From contig NC_057867.1 in NCBI RefSeq assembly GCF_019393635.1, forward strand, positions 70,745,492-70,809,491: a DNA stretch of 64,000 nt, in the 5' to 3' direction. The notes beneath the pieces are model-generated. The model saw only the letters and a list, made by a program, of their open reading frames with translations. It was not told the origin of the DNA and did not search any database. Positions 1 through 11,975 of the stretch are shown here, one piece after another. Each line of letters opens with the position of its first letter. Positions within the stretch are counted from its first letter, which is position 1. Source of the DNA: Dromiciops gliroides. Its lineage: Eukaryota; Chordata; Mammalia; Microbiotheria; Microbiotheriidae. The position numbers and the translations under genes are program-made.

Positions 1-1813
1 CCAGGCTGGAACTCTAGGCTAGATAGGCTTTTTCTTAACTTTCTGAACTCCTTGTGAATATCTGTAAGCTTTAATAAATGTTTAATGCCCAAAGCCTGGT
101 GCTGAATCTTTTAATTTAAGGCGATCACACAATATAGATTTTAAACATCACAGTTTGGTGACCACGAAGGGACTGTTGAACCCCTCAACCTTCTGATCTT
201 CACAATGGGTAAGAAAGTGCTTCATTTTTGTGGACTCTCTATTTTGATTTATCTTTACCTGTTTTTGCCTTTAACTAATAACTTTATAAAGCATTGGTAT
301 TATGAAAGAGAAAATAAAGGGGTTGAAGAAAAACAAGAGAAACTTTATCATCATGATATTTCAAGAATCTGCTTCTATTGCCATAAACTGGGACTTATTT
401 TGCTGAAATGAAGAAGTAGACAGCAAGATATTAATATGAGACGTGGAGATTTTAGATATCAAAGTCAAAAATGTTCTAAATTCACTCAGAGAAATAATGT
501 CAGTTCAAATGTTACATAAAGGTTTCCTGTTTATGCCATTGTATCTACATTTTGAAATTAATAGTATAAGTTTGTTTTCATAGAGATTTTGATTCTCTTA
601 AGATTGTGTTTTGTTTTTCCAACTGATTATTTGATCAAATTATATAAAGTATTTCCTTGGTAAATTGATTACCATGACAGGTGTAAATTAATTCTAGAAA
701 TACTATTTTTACAATCTGAGTCAAAGCATCCATATGAAACTTGGATTATGGGAATTTACCATTTAAGACATTAATTGCCTTTACCCATGAGAGGCATATA
801 AGAGCAGGCATTGAACTCTCACAGAAGGGGAGACACTTATGAAGGCCAGGTACTGCACAGATGGCTGGAAGTTTTCATCCCACCCATCTCATTCTACACC
901 TGGCTTCTATTCCCCTACAATATGCTTGATGCCATGGACATCTCAATCCCATGCATCTGATTAAGCCTGACTCAGTTTCCTCCAATATGTTCAGTGGCAT
1001 GGACATATATCCCATCCACCTATTTTAAGCCTGGCATACTGCATAGGCTGTATATATTGCTCAAGTGTGGGAATGCTCATATCCCTTCAATTCTCTATTC
1101 TTTTATGGTAATCCCCATAATTCTTGTATTCTTGATTCATGTTTTTAAGAACTTTCAGTGTATTAAGTTTGATCATTGACAACGCTATGCTAAGGTTTAG
1201 TAAAAAGTCCAGCAATTGAAATAGTTAAAGAAGAGAATCCAGCTTCCTCCTGATGACATCTTACCACTCCAAGAAGACAAGAGAACTGAGAAAAGACTTC
1301 CAAAGACTTAATTATTTTTTACTGTTTCATCAAGGAACACCTGTTCCTAGAAGAAACAAAGGGGAGAATGTGATGAAATAATGGGATTTCGCAGATGCTC
1401 AAAGACCCACCTGGAGATTAATCTAGACTGATTGAATCAAGTGAGAGTGATTGACTGCTGATTAGCCTACTTCAAGTTAACTGGACTGTAATCACACCTG
1501 GCTATCCCTTAACCAATTGATTTGATGATGCCAACCAATCAGCTTGAAGCACTGTGTAAGGACTGCCTCTGTTCCAGACCTATAAAAAGCTTCCACAATC
1601 AGCTTGCTGGAGAGTTCCTGATTAAAGCAGGCTTGTGGAGGAGGACTTAGGAAGAACCCAACCAGGCTGGAACTCTAGGCTAGATAGGCTTTTTCTTAAC
1701 TTTCTGAACTCCTTGTGAATATCTGTATGCTTTAATAAATGTTTAATGCCCAAAGACTGGTGCTGAATCTTTTAATTTAAGGTGATCACACAATATAGAT
1801 TTTAAACATCACA
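1..1813 (+). mobile_element. Endogenous retrovirus fossil, ERV1/gamma-like, cut by the left window edge
   Basis: A 152-bp direct repeat (1-152 and 1662-1813) marks the end of the 5' LTR and of the 3' LTR. The complete 3' LTR is 1369-1813 (445 bp) with matching inverted ends TGTGATG and CATCACA. The parts are: 5' LTR end 1-152; a TGG-type primer-binding-like site near 154-172; a short internal region to 1368; a purine-rich tract ending at the 3' LTR; and the 3' LTR. The internal region is only about 1.2 kb and codes for no recognisable gag, pol or env, so the copy is broken and heavily deleted. The two LTR segments differ at about three of 152 sites, suggesting insertion several million years ago. 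Confidence 0.8.
1369..1813 (+). repeat. 3' LTR of the ERV fossil
   Basis: The LTR carries CCAAT motifs near 1513 and 1535, a TATA-like box TATAAAAAG at 1581-1589 and an AATAAA at 1734-1739, in the usual U3-R-U5 order. A purine-rich stretch with AAAGGGGAGA lies immediately upstream. The family name is not recognised. Confidence 0.8.
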
Positions 1814-1865
1814 TAGCTCAGAGTTTATTGTTCTTTGAGCTGTGTTTAGTGTCATTTTGTAAACT

Positions 1866-2770
<905 letters not shown>

Positions 2771-2807
2771 ACTCTGCTTTTCTACTTTTCTCATAAGTAA
2801 AATAAAA

Positions 2808-2958
2808 GGGGGGCAGCTAGATGGCGCAGTGGATAGAGCACCGGCCCTGGATTCAGGAGTACCTGAGTTCAAATCCGGCCTCAGACACTTAACACTTACT
2901 AGCTGTGTGACCCTGGGCAAGTCACTTAACCCCAATTGCCCCGCAAAAAAAAAAAAAA
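2808..2958 (+). repeat. WSINE1-type SINE
   Basis: Full-length tRNA-derived SINE. The head is GGGGGCAGCTAGATGGCGC, followed by B-box-like GAGTTCAAATCC, the conserved CTAGCTGTGTGACC core, a CCCCAATTGCC end and a 14-base A tail. It has split an old MIR 3' end, whose pieces resume on both sides (about 2780-3022). Confidence 0.85.
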
Positions 2959-3154
2959 GGGCTGGACTCAATAAGAGACCTTGAAGTTCCCTTCTAGTTG
3001 TAAATAAATCCTATGAGCCTATAAATGATTTTACCCTAGAGCTTGGTCCTGACTCTGGCCCTTGTCTTAGTTCCTACACTGAATTGTTTCCCATTCAGGT
3101 GTGGTTTACAAGTGGTTGCTGTTCTGACACTTGCTAGTGTATCTCTGAAAGATA

Positions 3155-3482
3155 GAATTATAGAACATTAAACATGAAAGAAACCCTCTAGATGACCTAT
3201 AGTACAAGTGTCTCATTTTAATAATAATATTGGTGGTGGACATTTACATAACACTTTAAAATTTTCAAGGAATTCTACAGATTATCTCATTTGAATCTCA
3301 CAAAAAGCCCGTGAAGTAGGTGCCACAGTATTTGCTATTCCAATTTTACAGATGACTAAACTGGGGTCCAGGGAGGTTAAATGACTTGCCCAATACCATC
3401 ATAGCTAGTCCCAGAGGTTGGATCCAAACCAAGGTCTTTCTGATTCCAGAGCTGTATCCATTATGCTACACTACCTCTTAAT
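3155..3482 (-). repeat. MIR/THER1-like repeat, antisense
   Basis: The order ATTATCTCATTTGAATCTCACA, then TTTTACAGATGACTAAACTG, GACTTGCCC and TTGGATCCAAACC is the MIR consensus read backwards. The copy is diverged and therefore old. The adjoining left end resembles a CR1/L3 3' end. Confidence 0.65.
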
Positions 3483-3731
3483 AGAGGGATGACACATAAA
3501 CAAATAACAGTAATATAGAGCATTATATGACATGTTCCAAGGAAGACTATCCTTCTTAGGCACTTTGTAGCACTTAAGATGGACTTTGAAGAAGTCTGCT
3601 AAAGTATTCTCTGGCAACAATCAAGAAGTAGAAAACTACACTATATAGATTTACTGACTAAAAAATAGAATGGTTGTTCAGTGGAATAGAACAGGTTATC
3701 AGTACATGGTAGTAAATGACCATAGTAATCT

Positions 3732-3990
3732 TTTTGTTGCTGTTCAGTCATTTCAGTTGTGTCTGATTCTTTGTGACCTCATTTTGAAGTTTTCTTGGCA
3801 AAGATGCTGGTGCTGTTTGCCATTTCTTTCTTCAGCTCATTTTATAGATGTGGAAACTGAGGTAAATAGGGTAAGGTGACTTGCCCAGGATCACACAGCT
3901 AGCAAGTGTCTGAGACCATATTTGAATTCATGAATATGAATCTTCCTGATTCTAAGCTCTGTTCATTGATTGCACTACCTAGCTGCCCAA
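3732..3990 (-). repeat. Mar1 CORE-SINE, antisense, inside L1
   Basis: Read backwards, it runs from a GTTGTTCAGTC-type tail, through CTTGGCAAAGATGCTGG and GAAACTGAGG, to the tRNA-like head CTAGCTGCCC. A perfect TSD ATAGTAATCT flanks it (3722-3731 and 3991-4000). The tail resembles the BovB/RTE end known for Mar1. Confidence 0.85.
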
Positions 3991-4302
3991 ATAGTAATCT
4001 AGTGTTTGATCAACTTAAAGATCCAAGATTTTAGGACAAGAACTCACTATTTGACAAAATATGCTGGGAAAACTGGAAAACAGTTAGACAGAAATTAGGT
4101 ATAGACCTAAACTCATGCCATTTACCAAGTAAGGTCAAAAAGGGTACACGATTTAGACATAAGGCTAATACCATAAGCAAATTAGAGGAGTATGGAATAG
4201 TTTACCTGTCAGTTCTATTGATAAGATAGAATTCATGCCCAAAAAAGAGATAGAGTGTTACAGGATGTGAAATGGATAATTTTGAGTACATTAAATTAAA
4301 AA

Positions 4303-4450
4303 GGGGGGCAGCTAGGTGGCGCAGTGGATAGAGCACCGGCCCTGGAGTCAGGAGTACCTGAGTTCAAATCCAGCCTCAGGCACTTAACACTTACTAGCTG
4401 TGTGATCTTGGGCAAGTCACTTAACCCCAATTGCCTCACTAAAAAAAAAA
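4303..4450 (+). repeat. WSINE1-type SINE inside L1
   Basis: Full-length copy with an A tail, flanked by TTAAAAA at 4296-4302 and 4451-4457. Its insertion postdates the host L1. Confidence 0.85.
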
Positions 4451-5510
4451 TTAAAAAGAGTTTGCATGAACAAAAGCAATGCAGTCAAGATTAGAAGGTA
4501 ATCAGAAAACTGGGAAAAATTACATTGTTACTCTAATAAAGGCCTCATTTCTCAAATATATATAGAACTAAGTCAAATTTATAAGAATATAAGCCATTCC
4601 CCAATTGATAAATGGTCAAATGATATGAATAGACAGTTTTCAGACAAGGAAATCAAAGTTCTTTGTAGTCATAAAGTGCTCTAAATTACTAATGATTTAA
4701 GAAATGTAGATTAAAACAACTCTGAGGTACTGCCTAACACCTATCATATTGGTTAATATGAAAGAAAGGGAAAATGACAAATGTTGGAGGGAATGTGGGG
4801 AAATTTGAACACTAATGCACTGTTGATAGAGTTGTGAATTGATCCAACCATTCTGGAAAGCAATTTGAAACTATTCTCAAAATACTAAATAGCACTACTA
4901 GGTGTTATCCTGAGATTAAAAAGGGCTATTTGTATGGTAGCAAAGAATTAGCAATTGAGAGGATGTCCATCAATTGGGGAATGACTGAACAAGTTGTGGT
5001 ATGTGATTGGGGTGAACTACATTGTACTATAAGAAATAATGAGCAGGATGCTTTCAGAAAAACCTGGAAAGAATTGTGTGAAGTGATATAAAGTGAAGTG
5101 AGCAGTACCAGGAGAACATTGTATACAGTAACAGCAATATTGTGTGGTGATCAATTGTGAATGACTTAGCTATTCTCAGCTATATAATGATTTAAGACAA
5201 TTCCAAAGTACTCATGATGAAAAATACTATCCACCTCCAGAAAAAAGAACTGATGGAGTCTGAATGAAGATAAAAGCACACTTTTAAAAACTTTCTTTAT
5301 TTTATCGCTTTTTGGTCTGTGTTTTCTTTCACAGTGTGACTAATATGGAAATATATTTTTCATGACTGCATATGTATAACCTATATCAAATTGCTTTCCT
5401 TCTCAATGAGGGGAAAGGGGAGGGAGGGAAATAATTTGGAACTCAAAATAAAAAAAATAATGCTGAAAACTTTTTATATGTAATTGGAAAAAAATTTAAA
5501 AGAGAGAACT

Positions 5511-6224
5511 CCACTATAACATCCCCAGGGAGACATACAGATGAATACACTTATTGCTGTCAACATGTAGCATTTCTACTGCATACATACAATGCCACCA
5601 GGAATGTTGCCAAAGGCTTTATACCAAACCTGTTAATTTTTGGGACACACCATGTTTGTCTTTTGACTTGTACTTTGTAGTCTCCAAAGATAGAAAAGAT
5701 GTAGAGACATAGGTGGCATGTCTCTTTGTTGAGAAATCAAGTGAAGGAGGCCTACTACCACATTATGCCCTCATGTCAGAAGAGCTGAGAGATACAAGCA
5801 TGAAATAATATTTGAGCTTATTGTGAAGGACTTCAGAAAGGTGATAGAGCTTTGCTAAGGAGTCTGAATATATGTGTGGAATACAATCGATGGAAAGTCA
5901 TCCCATACCAAGTAGTTGAAAGATTGAGCAATTTTCCCATTTACAAATAGCTCCAGAGAATGGTTGACATCCCATAAAGACTGTCACCTACTGTCTATTG
6001 GGAAAATTAGATTCTCTGGTATGAAAGAGAACATGTAAAAGGAGGAGCATGAGTTACAGCTTTTCTATCTTCTTCACTGGAATTTCAGAGTTGAATTGAG
6101 ATACCACAAGCACAGTGGGAGAAAAAGACCATGGCAAAACTGTGCATTGCCTCAAATGGAAAAGATGACTCAGCTATGATCCAGAGTCTGCTGTAGAGCA
6201 GAAGCTTCAGTGAAGCTCAGAGAA
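5511..6224. other. Intergenic, nothing recognised
   Basis: No gene or clear repeat family is visible in this stretch. Confidence 0.45.
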
Positions 6225-6380
6225 GCAGCTACAGTGGAAAGAGCACTTGGTTGTGGAGTTGGAGAATTTGGATTCAGACTGTGTGACTTTTGGTAAGATA
6301 CTTTACCTCAGGGCTTCAGTTGCTCCTTCCATAAAATGAGGAGGGTAGACTAATTGGTCTTTGAGATCCCTTCTGACTGT
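6225..6380 (+). repeat. MIR/THER1-like repeat
   Basis: The sequence runs GTGGAAAGAGCACTTGG, TGGATTCAGACTGTGTGACT and TAAAATGAGGAGGGTAGACT, ending CCCTTCTGACTGTAAATC, in MIR order. Its 3' end is interrupted by the SINE pair that follows. Confidence 0.6.
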
Positions 6381-6397
6381 AAATCAAGAATCTTTTT

Positions 6398-6545
6398 GGG
6401 GGGCAGCTAGATGGTGCAGTGGATAGAGCACTGGCCCTGGAGTCAGGAGGACCTGAGTTCAATTGTGGCCTCAGACACTTAACATTTACTGGCTGTGTGA
6501 CCCTGGGCAAGTCATTTAACCCCAATTGCCTCACTGAAAAAAAAT
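6398..6545 (+). repeat. WSINE1-type SINE (first of a head-to-head-tail pair)
   Basis: Full-length SINE with a short A tail, flanked by AATCTTTTT at 6389-6397 and 6546-6554. It landed in the T-rich tail of the antisense SINE at 6550-6682. Confidence 0.85.
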
Positions 6546-6549
6546 AATC

Positions 6550-6682
6550 TTTTTTTTTGAGGGGCAATAAGGGTCAAATGACTTATCCACGGTCACACAG
6601 CCAGTAAGTGTTAAGTGGCTGAGGCCGGATTTGAACTCAGGTCCTCCTGAATCCAGGGCCAGTCCACCACCTAGCTGCCCAT
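6550..6682 (-). repeat. WSINE1-type SINE, antisense, partner of the 6398 copy
   Basis: Antisense copy beginning with a T run and ending CTAGCTGCCC. The flanking repeat AAATCAAGAATCTT lies at 6381-6394 and 6683-6696, outside both SINEs. This copy therefore arrived first and the + copy was inserted into its tail. Confidence 0.85.
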
Positions 6683-6696
6683 AAATCAAGAATCTT

Positions 6697-7890
6697 AAGA
6701 ATATTGTCTAGCAATTAGTTTAGGCAAGCTACAAGGATTTTTTGTTCCTCCTTCCTTTTCCCTGAGAAATGCTTTAAGAATCTTTACCTTCCTTCATATT
6801 CTATGGAGGAGTGAGGGGGGAATTTTCCAGTATGGAAGTGCAGGTAGAAGAAAGGTAGAGAAAGGTAACAATGACTGTCTCATTAGGGAGTAGGAAAGTG
6901 CATCTGTTTAACTTCAAGTATATTAAAACTGTAGTCATCCATATGTTTTCTGCTTGAATTAATTGGGCACAGAGAAAAGAGGGAAACTGAATTATTCCAA
7001 TCGATGGATGTAGAGCTAAAATAATTATATAACAGTTATGATTTTTAATATTTTCATACCTTAGACTAGAACTTAGGATAATTGATATGGAGATAGTGAG
7101 AGGTGACCTTGAAGTCATTGTGTTCAAGTGGAAAAAGATGCTCTTATACCAAAAGTGAAAGACAATAGTGTCTGGCCACTATTTAGGTAAAGAGCCCAGA
7201 CTCTAATTAGCTTCTGGTGACTAGAGGGGACATTTCAGCCTACTAAAATGTTGGGAGTCCCACTCAGCTCAGAGAGGCAACAGTTAAATTAGAGTGTCAC
7301 CTCATAGCTGACTCTGATACTGTATTCTGAGTTTCTCCAAACTCCTAGGTGATAACTGTCTCCTTGGATACTATGCTTCTTTGATATTTATGATAGTATG
7401 ATATATATGTATTATTGATATCTATATATATGTGTATTATGTTTCACATGTTATCTGTATATTTGATTACTGTACATAGTGCATCAGAGATGTTATATGT
7501 CAATGTAAGTTGCGTGTACCATGTATAGAATCCCATAGTGAATGCCACATATTAGGTACCTGCATTTGTATTGTGCTTTGTAGTTGGGATATAGTTGTAG
7601 ATGATCACCTGTGACCATTTGATGCCAAGTTATGATGTTCAAGGCAAAGAGGAAGAAGGAGGGCATTGTGAATAAAGGTATACAAGTAGGAAGGCAGGAG
7701 AGGATCACTTGTACTCCTGCCCAAGCCCATTCCAACACAGCCTCTCAAACCATGCCAGCGTGTCCTTTGGAACCCCTGCCTTACATTTTCACAAACCCTA
7801 ATAATTTTTACAAATAAAATATAACAATTTTCTGTAATAATTTCCACTTTAATTGAAATGCAAATAATGAGTATCCCTCAGCACTCTGTC
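6697..7890. other. Intergenic, nothing recognised
   Basis: A+T-rich sequence with a TA/TG-rich patch around 7395-7440. No gene or confident repeat. Confidence 0.45.
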
Positions 7891-7894
7891 CTGC

Positions 7895-8815
7895 ACCTTC
7901 TTCTCTTCTCCCTCTAGTTTATTTCACTTGGTGATCTCATCAGTTCTTGTGGGTTCAGTTATTTTATGTTCATGATTCTCAGATCTACTTATCCAGACCT
8001 AGCCTCTTTGCTAACCTCCAGATTATGATTGCCAGCTGCCTATTAGACATCTTAAATTGTATGTCCCATGAATACCTTAAATTCAACATATCCAGAACTG
8101 GACTTATTCTCTTTCCTCCCAAACCCTTCCCCTTCCAAACTCCACTATTTCTCCCAGTCACCTAGAATTTCCATATCAGTGTCATCTTTGACTCCTCACT
8201 CTCTTACCACCCATATTCAAATACTGTTGATTTTCACCTTTGTAACATTTCTCACATGTGCCTACTTCTCTCCTCTAATATAGCCTCCATCCTCATGCAA
8301 GTCTTCATCAGCTCATGCCTGGAATATTTCAATAGTTTCCCTTCCTCAAGTCTCTCCTTAGTCCAATACATCCTCCATTCAGCTGTCAAATTAATCTTCC
8401 TAAAGTTTAGGTCTGATCTTGTCACATCTTCCCTGCCTTCCAGAAACACCATTGGCTTAGAGTTGCCTCAAGGATCATTCAAAGCCTTTCACAATCTGGC
8501 CCTCTCTACCTTTCCAGTCTTCTTACACCTTATTCCCTACTCAATGTATTCTGTGATATGGTGTATTGGCTTTCTTCAAATCTCAGGTAAAATCCCCTCT
8601 TCTACAGGAAGCTTTTCCTGTTCTACTAGGAAAGCTAGTGCTCTCTCGCTCTGTTAATTATCTCCAACTTCTCCCAAATAGTTCTTTGTGCATAGCTGTT
8701 TTCATGCTGTCTCCTCCATTAGACTGTGAGCTTCTAGAGAACATTTCTTTGTATGTCCAGACCTTAGGAAAGTGGCTGACACATAGTAGGCACTTAATAA
8801 ATAATGGTTGACTGT
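7895..8815 (+). mobile_element. L2-type LINE fragment: end of ORF2 and 3' UTR
   Basis: Translation near 7965 gives HDSQIYLS, a decayed form of the LINE reverse-transcriptase YADDTQ motif. Downstream, ISRTGLILFPPKPFP resembles the L2 ORF2 segment that follows it. The 3' region has the usual CATAGTAGGCACTTAATAAAT end. Several frame breaks are present. This open sequence is not a host gene. Confidence 0.7.
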
Positions 8816-8884
8816 TTCTCCCCTGAAGAGATGGTGTCTTTGACAACCTTCTCCTTTGGAAGTCATTTGTTCCTCACTGTGCAT

Positions 8885-9160
8885 GACTCACAGAGCAAGA
8901 AAGTGGGTTTGACATGCTCCTTACTCCTCCTGCTGCTTCCAGACTATTCGTCTATCATCATCCCTTGATAATCTTTCTTCCTTGAAATTTAAAATCTGTG
9001 AAATCTCTTTATCCAAACTTCTCTTCATCCTTGTTGCTTCCTGATCTCCAGATCATTCTGCAAGCTTTCTCAATGACTTATTAACTAGCTTATGGTCTTT
9101 TTCTCCACCCTATTTCCTGCTATCAGCTTTGGGGACTTCAATCTCCACAAAATAAGAGTG
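8885..9160 (+). mobile_element. Possible L2/CR1-type LINE endonuclease fragment
   Basis: A C/T-rich coding-like stretch ends with GGGGACTTCAATCTCCAC, which translates GDFNLH, like the endonuclease motif GDFN of CR1/L2 LINEs. It is short and decayed, and the family is uncertain. Confidence 0.35.
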
Positions 9161-10205
9161 TCTAACCCTGCTTTAAGCAAACTCACAGTAAGAAAATTCA
9201 TATTTAGAAAAGCATTCAGAGATGATTAGTCACTGCCTAAAATGATTCACCATCAGATTCCTTTAAAAAGAGGAACAATGCGATTTATAATAATTCTGTT
9301 CACATTTGGATTTTTAGAAACATATCTCTTTCACAAAGTACAATGGTCTTTATAGGCAGTCCTTGATTAATGTACATAAAACATTTAAGATCATGGGATT
9401 TGGGAGCTGCAAAGGACAACAAGTGCTTTTTCCCAGTATATCACATGCACTATCTTTTATAAAGGTTATTTTTCATTCTGAATTACTTAGTATACATTTA
9501 TTTCCCTCTTCTTTCAAAATGTAGAAAGAAAAAAGGATTGTCTGCCAGGAAATGTAGTGAGGGAAATTTCTTTGATTTTCATTAAATCTTCCCGTGAATA
9601 TCCAATGTCATATTTTAGTGGCCAGAGGTATAAGTAAGAAGTAAGAAAGAGAGAACGAAGCCAAATCTTCCAAATGTAGTCTTAAAAAGGGAAAGAGAGA
9701 AAAGCTGACTGACTGCTTAGGTGAAGACTCACAGAGTGTCATACCTCGGCAGGGTCACCAAGTGGCCAAGATCTCTTTCAAAACTTTGCAGGTTCACAAA
9801 CTCAATTTTATCACTTCACCCAGGGGTGAACAAGCTCTAGAAAACTAATACAATGGAAACAATTCACAAGAAAGTGGTTTGTAAGCCAGAATGCCAATGC
9901 ATTCATTTATAATGGGAGATATTCCTGGCTAAGAATCAATGCCAGTGATCTATCTGTATAAGGCACTCCCTCCTAAGGGGTAAAATCAACTGACCAAACC
10001 AAATTGCCAAAATTAGGTTCTTTATTGAAGTTGAAATACAAGTCAAGGGAGGTGAATATTTCTGTCAAGCTAGGGGAGCTTAATTCATTGACCATCTCCA
10101 TTCTAAGGATCTTTCTGTCTCAAAAAGCAAGGTAGGTTGTCTAAAATCCAGGGGCCCTCTTCCATAGAGAGTGCTAGAGGAATGTTGGCTATTGCTTTAT
10201 TGACT
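9161..10205. other. Intergenic, nothing recognised
   Basis: No gene, RNA or clear repeat was recognised here. Confidence 0.45.
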
Positions 10206-10209
10206 GACA

Positions 10210-10760
10210 GATGGCCTGGGCTTCGGTTATGCATTGATTACTTCTTACTTGGGTGACTCTGAACAAGTCATTTCATGCTCTTAGGACTAGATGATTTCTA
10301 AAGGCCATTCAAGCTCTAAATCCTATGATCCAGCCTTTTCATTCTTTGACTTTTTCTAGCCTCTACTCAGGCAAAGATCCTCTGTTCATGATGCTAATAT
10401 AAATGGATAAGTTAGAATTGCAATTGGAATTGGAAAGAACATTAGAGACCATCTGGTTCAATCTCTTTATTTTTACTGAGAAGGAAACTAAAACCCCCAA
10501 GAGGGGAAGTGACTTATTCAAATTATAAGTATAGAGACTAAACCTATGATTTCATTAGTATGTGAACTCCCTGATGAGAAAAAACCCTCTGCCAATGCAT
10601 GTTGTACCTTCTTTGAAATTTCCAGTCTTATAGAGCTGCCTGGAGCACTGAGAGTTTGAGTGACTTATCCAGGGTTACACAGCCTGGATGAGTCAGAGGT
10701 GAGACTTCAGTCAAAGTATCCTTGGTTTTGATGACAGTTCTCTATCCAATATCCTGTGAT
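10210..10760. repeat. Cluster of three old MIR-like pieces
   Basis: 10215-10330 reads forward (TGACTCTGAACAAGTCA, then a GGACTAGATGATTTCTAAAGG end). 10415-10560 and 10640-10760 read backwards (GAAGGAAACTAAAACC; GACTTATCCAGGGTTACACA). All are well diverged. Confidence 0.5.
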
Positions 10761-10789
10761 ATCTGTCTTTATAGCAACTCAAATTATAT

Positions 10790-11345
10790 CCTTTTCTTTT
10801 TTAAATTTAATTTTTTATTCTGAACTTAACAAACACCAAAAGAAAAAAAGAGCATTTTCATATACAGAATAGAAGATAAAAAGAAAATTGTGTAGGAAAT
10901 CATTAATCTCAATTCTATACTACTTAACTTTTTAAACAAGCATATAATCAATTCAGTACATTAATTTCAAGATTGTCTTGCTTGTCTATGCTTCCTCATG
11001 AAATTCCTTCTGTTCTCCTCTGTGTACTTCTTGTTTAGAATTTTATTTTCCAAAATATATATAAACAAATTTTGACATCAATTTTTTAAAACTTTATGTT
11101 CCAACTTCTCTTCCTCTCCCCCTTCCCCCCCCACCTCCAAGAACTCAAGCAATTCAATATAAGTTATACATGAGTAGTCATGGAAAACATCCCCACATTA
11201 GCTAAGTTGTGAGAGAAAACAGTTAAAAAACAAAACTTCAGATTAAGGAATTGTCAAAGAAAAAAATTTTAATGTGTTTCAATCTGTTTTCAGATACCAT
11301 CAGTTCTTTCTCTGTAGATGGGTTGCAATTTTCATAAGTCCTTCA
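10790..11345 (-). mobile_element. L1 3' UTR fragments, antisense
   Basis: The segment from 11045 reads as the reverse of an L1 3' UTR: T-rich start, then a C-rich run (11115-11140) that is the complement of the G-rich 3' UTR tract, then CAGTTCTTTCTCTG. The part before 11045 is probably an older LINE end and is less certain. Confidence 0.5.
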
Positions 11346-11793
11346 GGGTTCTCTGTGTACTTCTTAGGACATTCCAGTAGCCCTTCTCTCTCCATCTCTA
11401 TCTCTCTGTCTCTCTTTTACTCTTCCTTCCTCCCTCCTTCCACCCCTCCTCTGCATCACCATAAATTTTAATCTCTCTTTAAGGATCAGAAAGTTTGTTT
11501 TGCTTGTAATTATTACCTACCCAATATTATTCTCCCTCTTATCCCTCCCTCTTTCTGTCTTTGCCTATTTCCTTCCAAATGTTGTGTGTCTGTGTCTGTT
11601 TTCAATCCTTCTTTGTGTAGTTCAGATAAGAGTAAAGTTTATATGAATCCTTCCCCTCCCACTCCTTCCCCCATGTTTCTATATTCTTTTCTAATTATGA
11701 GAAAGGGAAAATTTACTCCTCTCTCTCCTTTCCACACTAGCATATTCCTTTTACCTTTATTTTTTTCTTTCTCCTCTTAAAACACTCAGAACA
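11346..11793. other. Pyrimidine-rich intergenic sequence
   Basis: Long CT-rich runs, especially 11385-11455, with no confident family. Part may belong to flanking L1. Confidence 0.4.
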
Positions 11794-11959
11794 GGGGCAG
11801 CTAGGTGGGGCAGTGGATAAAGCGCTAGCCCTGGATTCAGGAGGACCTAAGTTCAAATTCAGCCTCAGACACTTGACACTAGCTGTGTGGCCCTGGGCAA
11901 GTCACTTAACCCTCATTGCCCTGCCAAAACAAAACAAAACAAAACAAACAAAAAAAAAT
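11794..11959 (+). repeat. WSINE1-type SINE
   Basis: Full-length head and core with a long CAAAA-rich tail. TCAGAACAG flanks it at about 11787 and 11967. Confidence 0.85.
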
Positions 11960-11975
11960 CCCCGTCAGAACAGAA

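Larger units (their letters stand above)
3640..5500 (+). mobile_element. L1 LINE fragment: 3' part of ORF2 and 3' UTR
   Basis: The end of L1 ORF2 in degenerate form is followed by a 3' UTR with a G-rich purine stretch (5408-5430) and an A-rich tail. The conserved blocks correspond to the tail region around CWRECG, IPFDPAIPLL-like and TMEYY-like motifs, but many codons are ruined. It is interrupted by a Mar1 SINE (3732-3990) and a WSINE-type SINE (4303-4450). The 5' limit is approximate. Confidence 0.75.

Noticed and set aside
2808-2940. SINE heads as functional tRNA genes
   Set aside because: They keep box-like motifs but have no cloverleaf, and the copies are dispersed with A tails and target duplications.
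7947-8657. Overlapping open frames at 7.9-8.8 kb as an exon cluster
   Set aside because: The residues and 3' end match an L2-type LINE; frames are broken and no splice sites are convincing.
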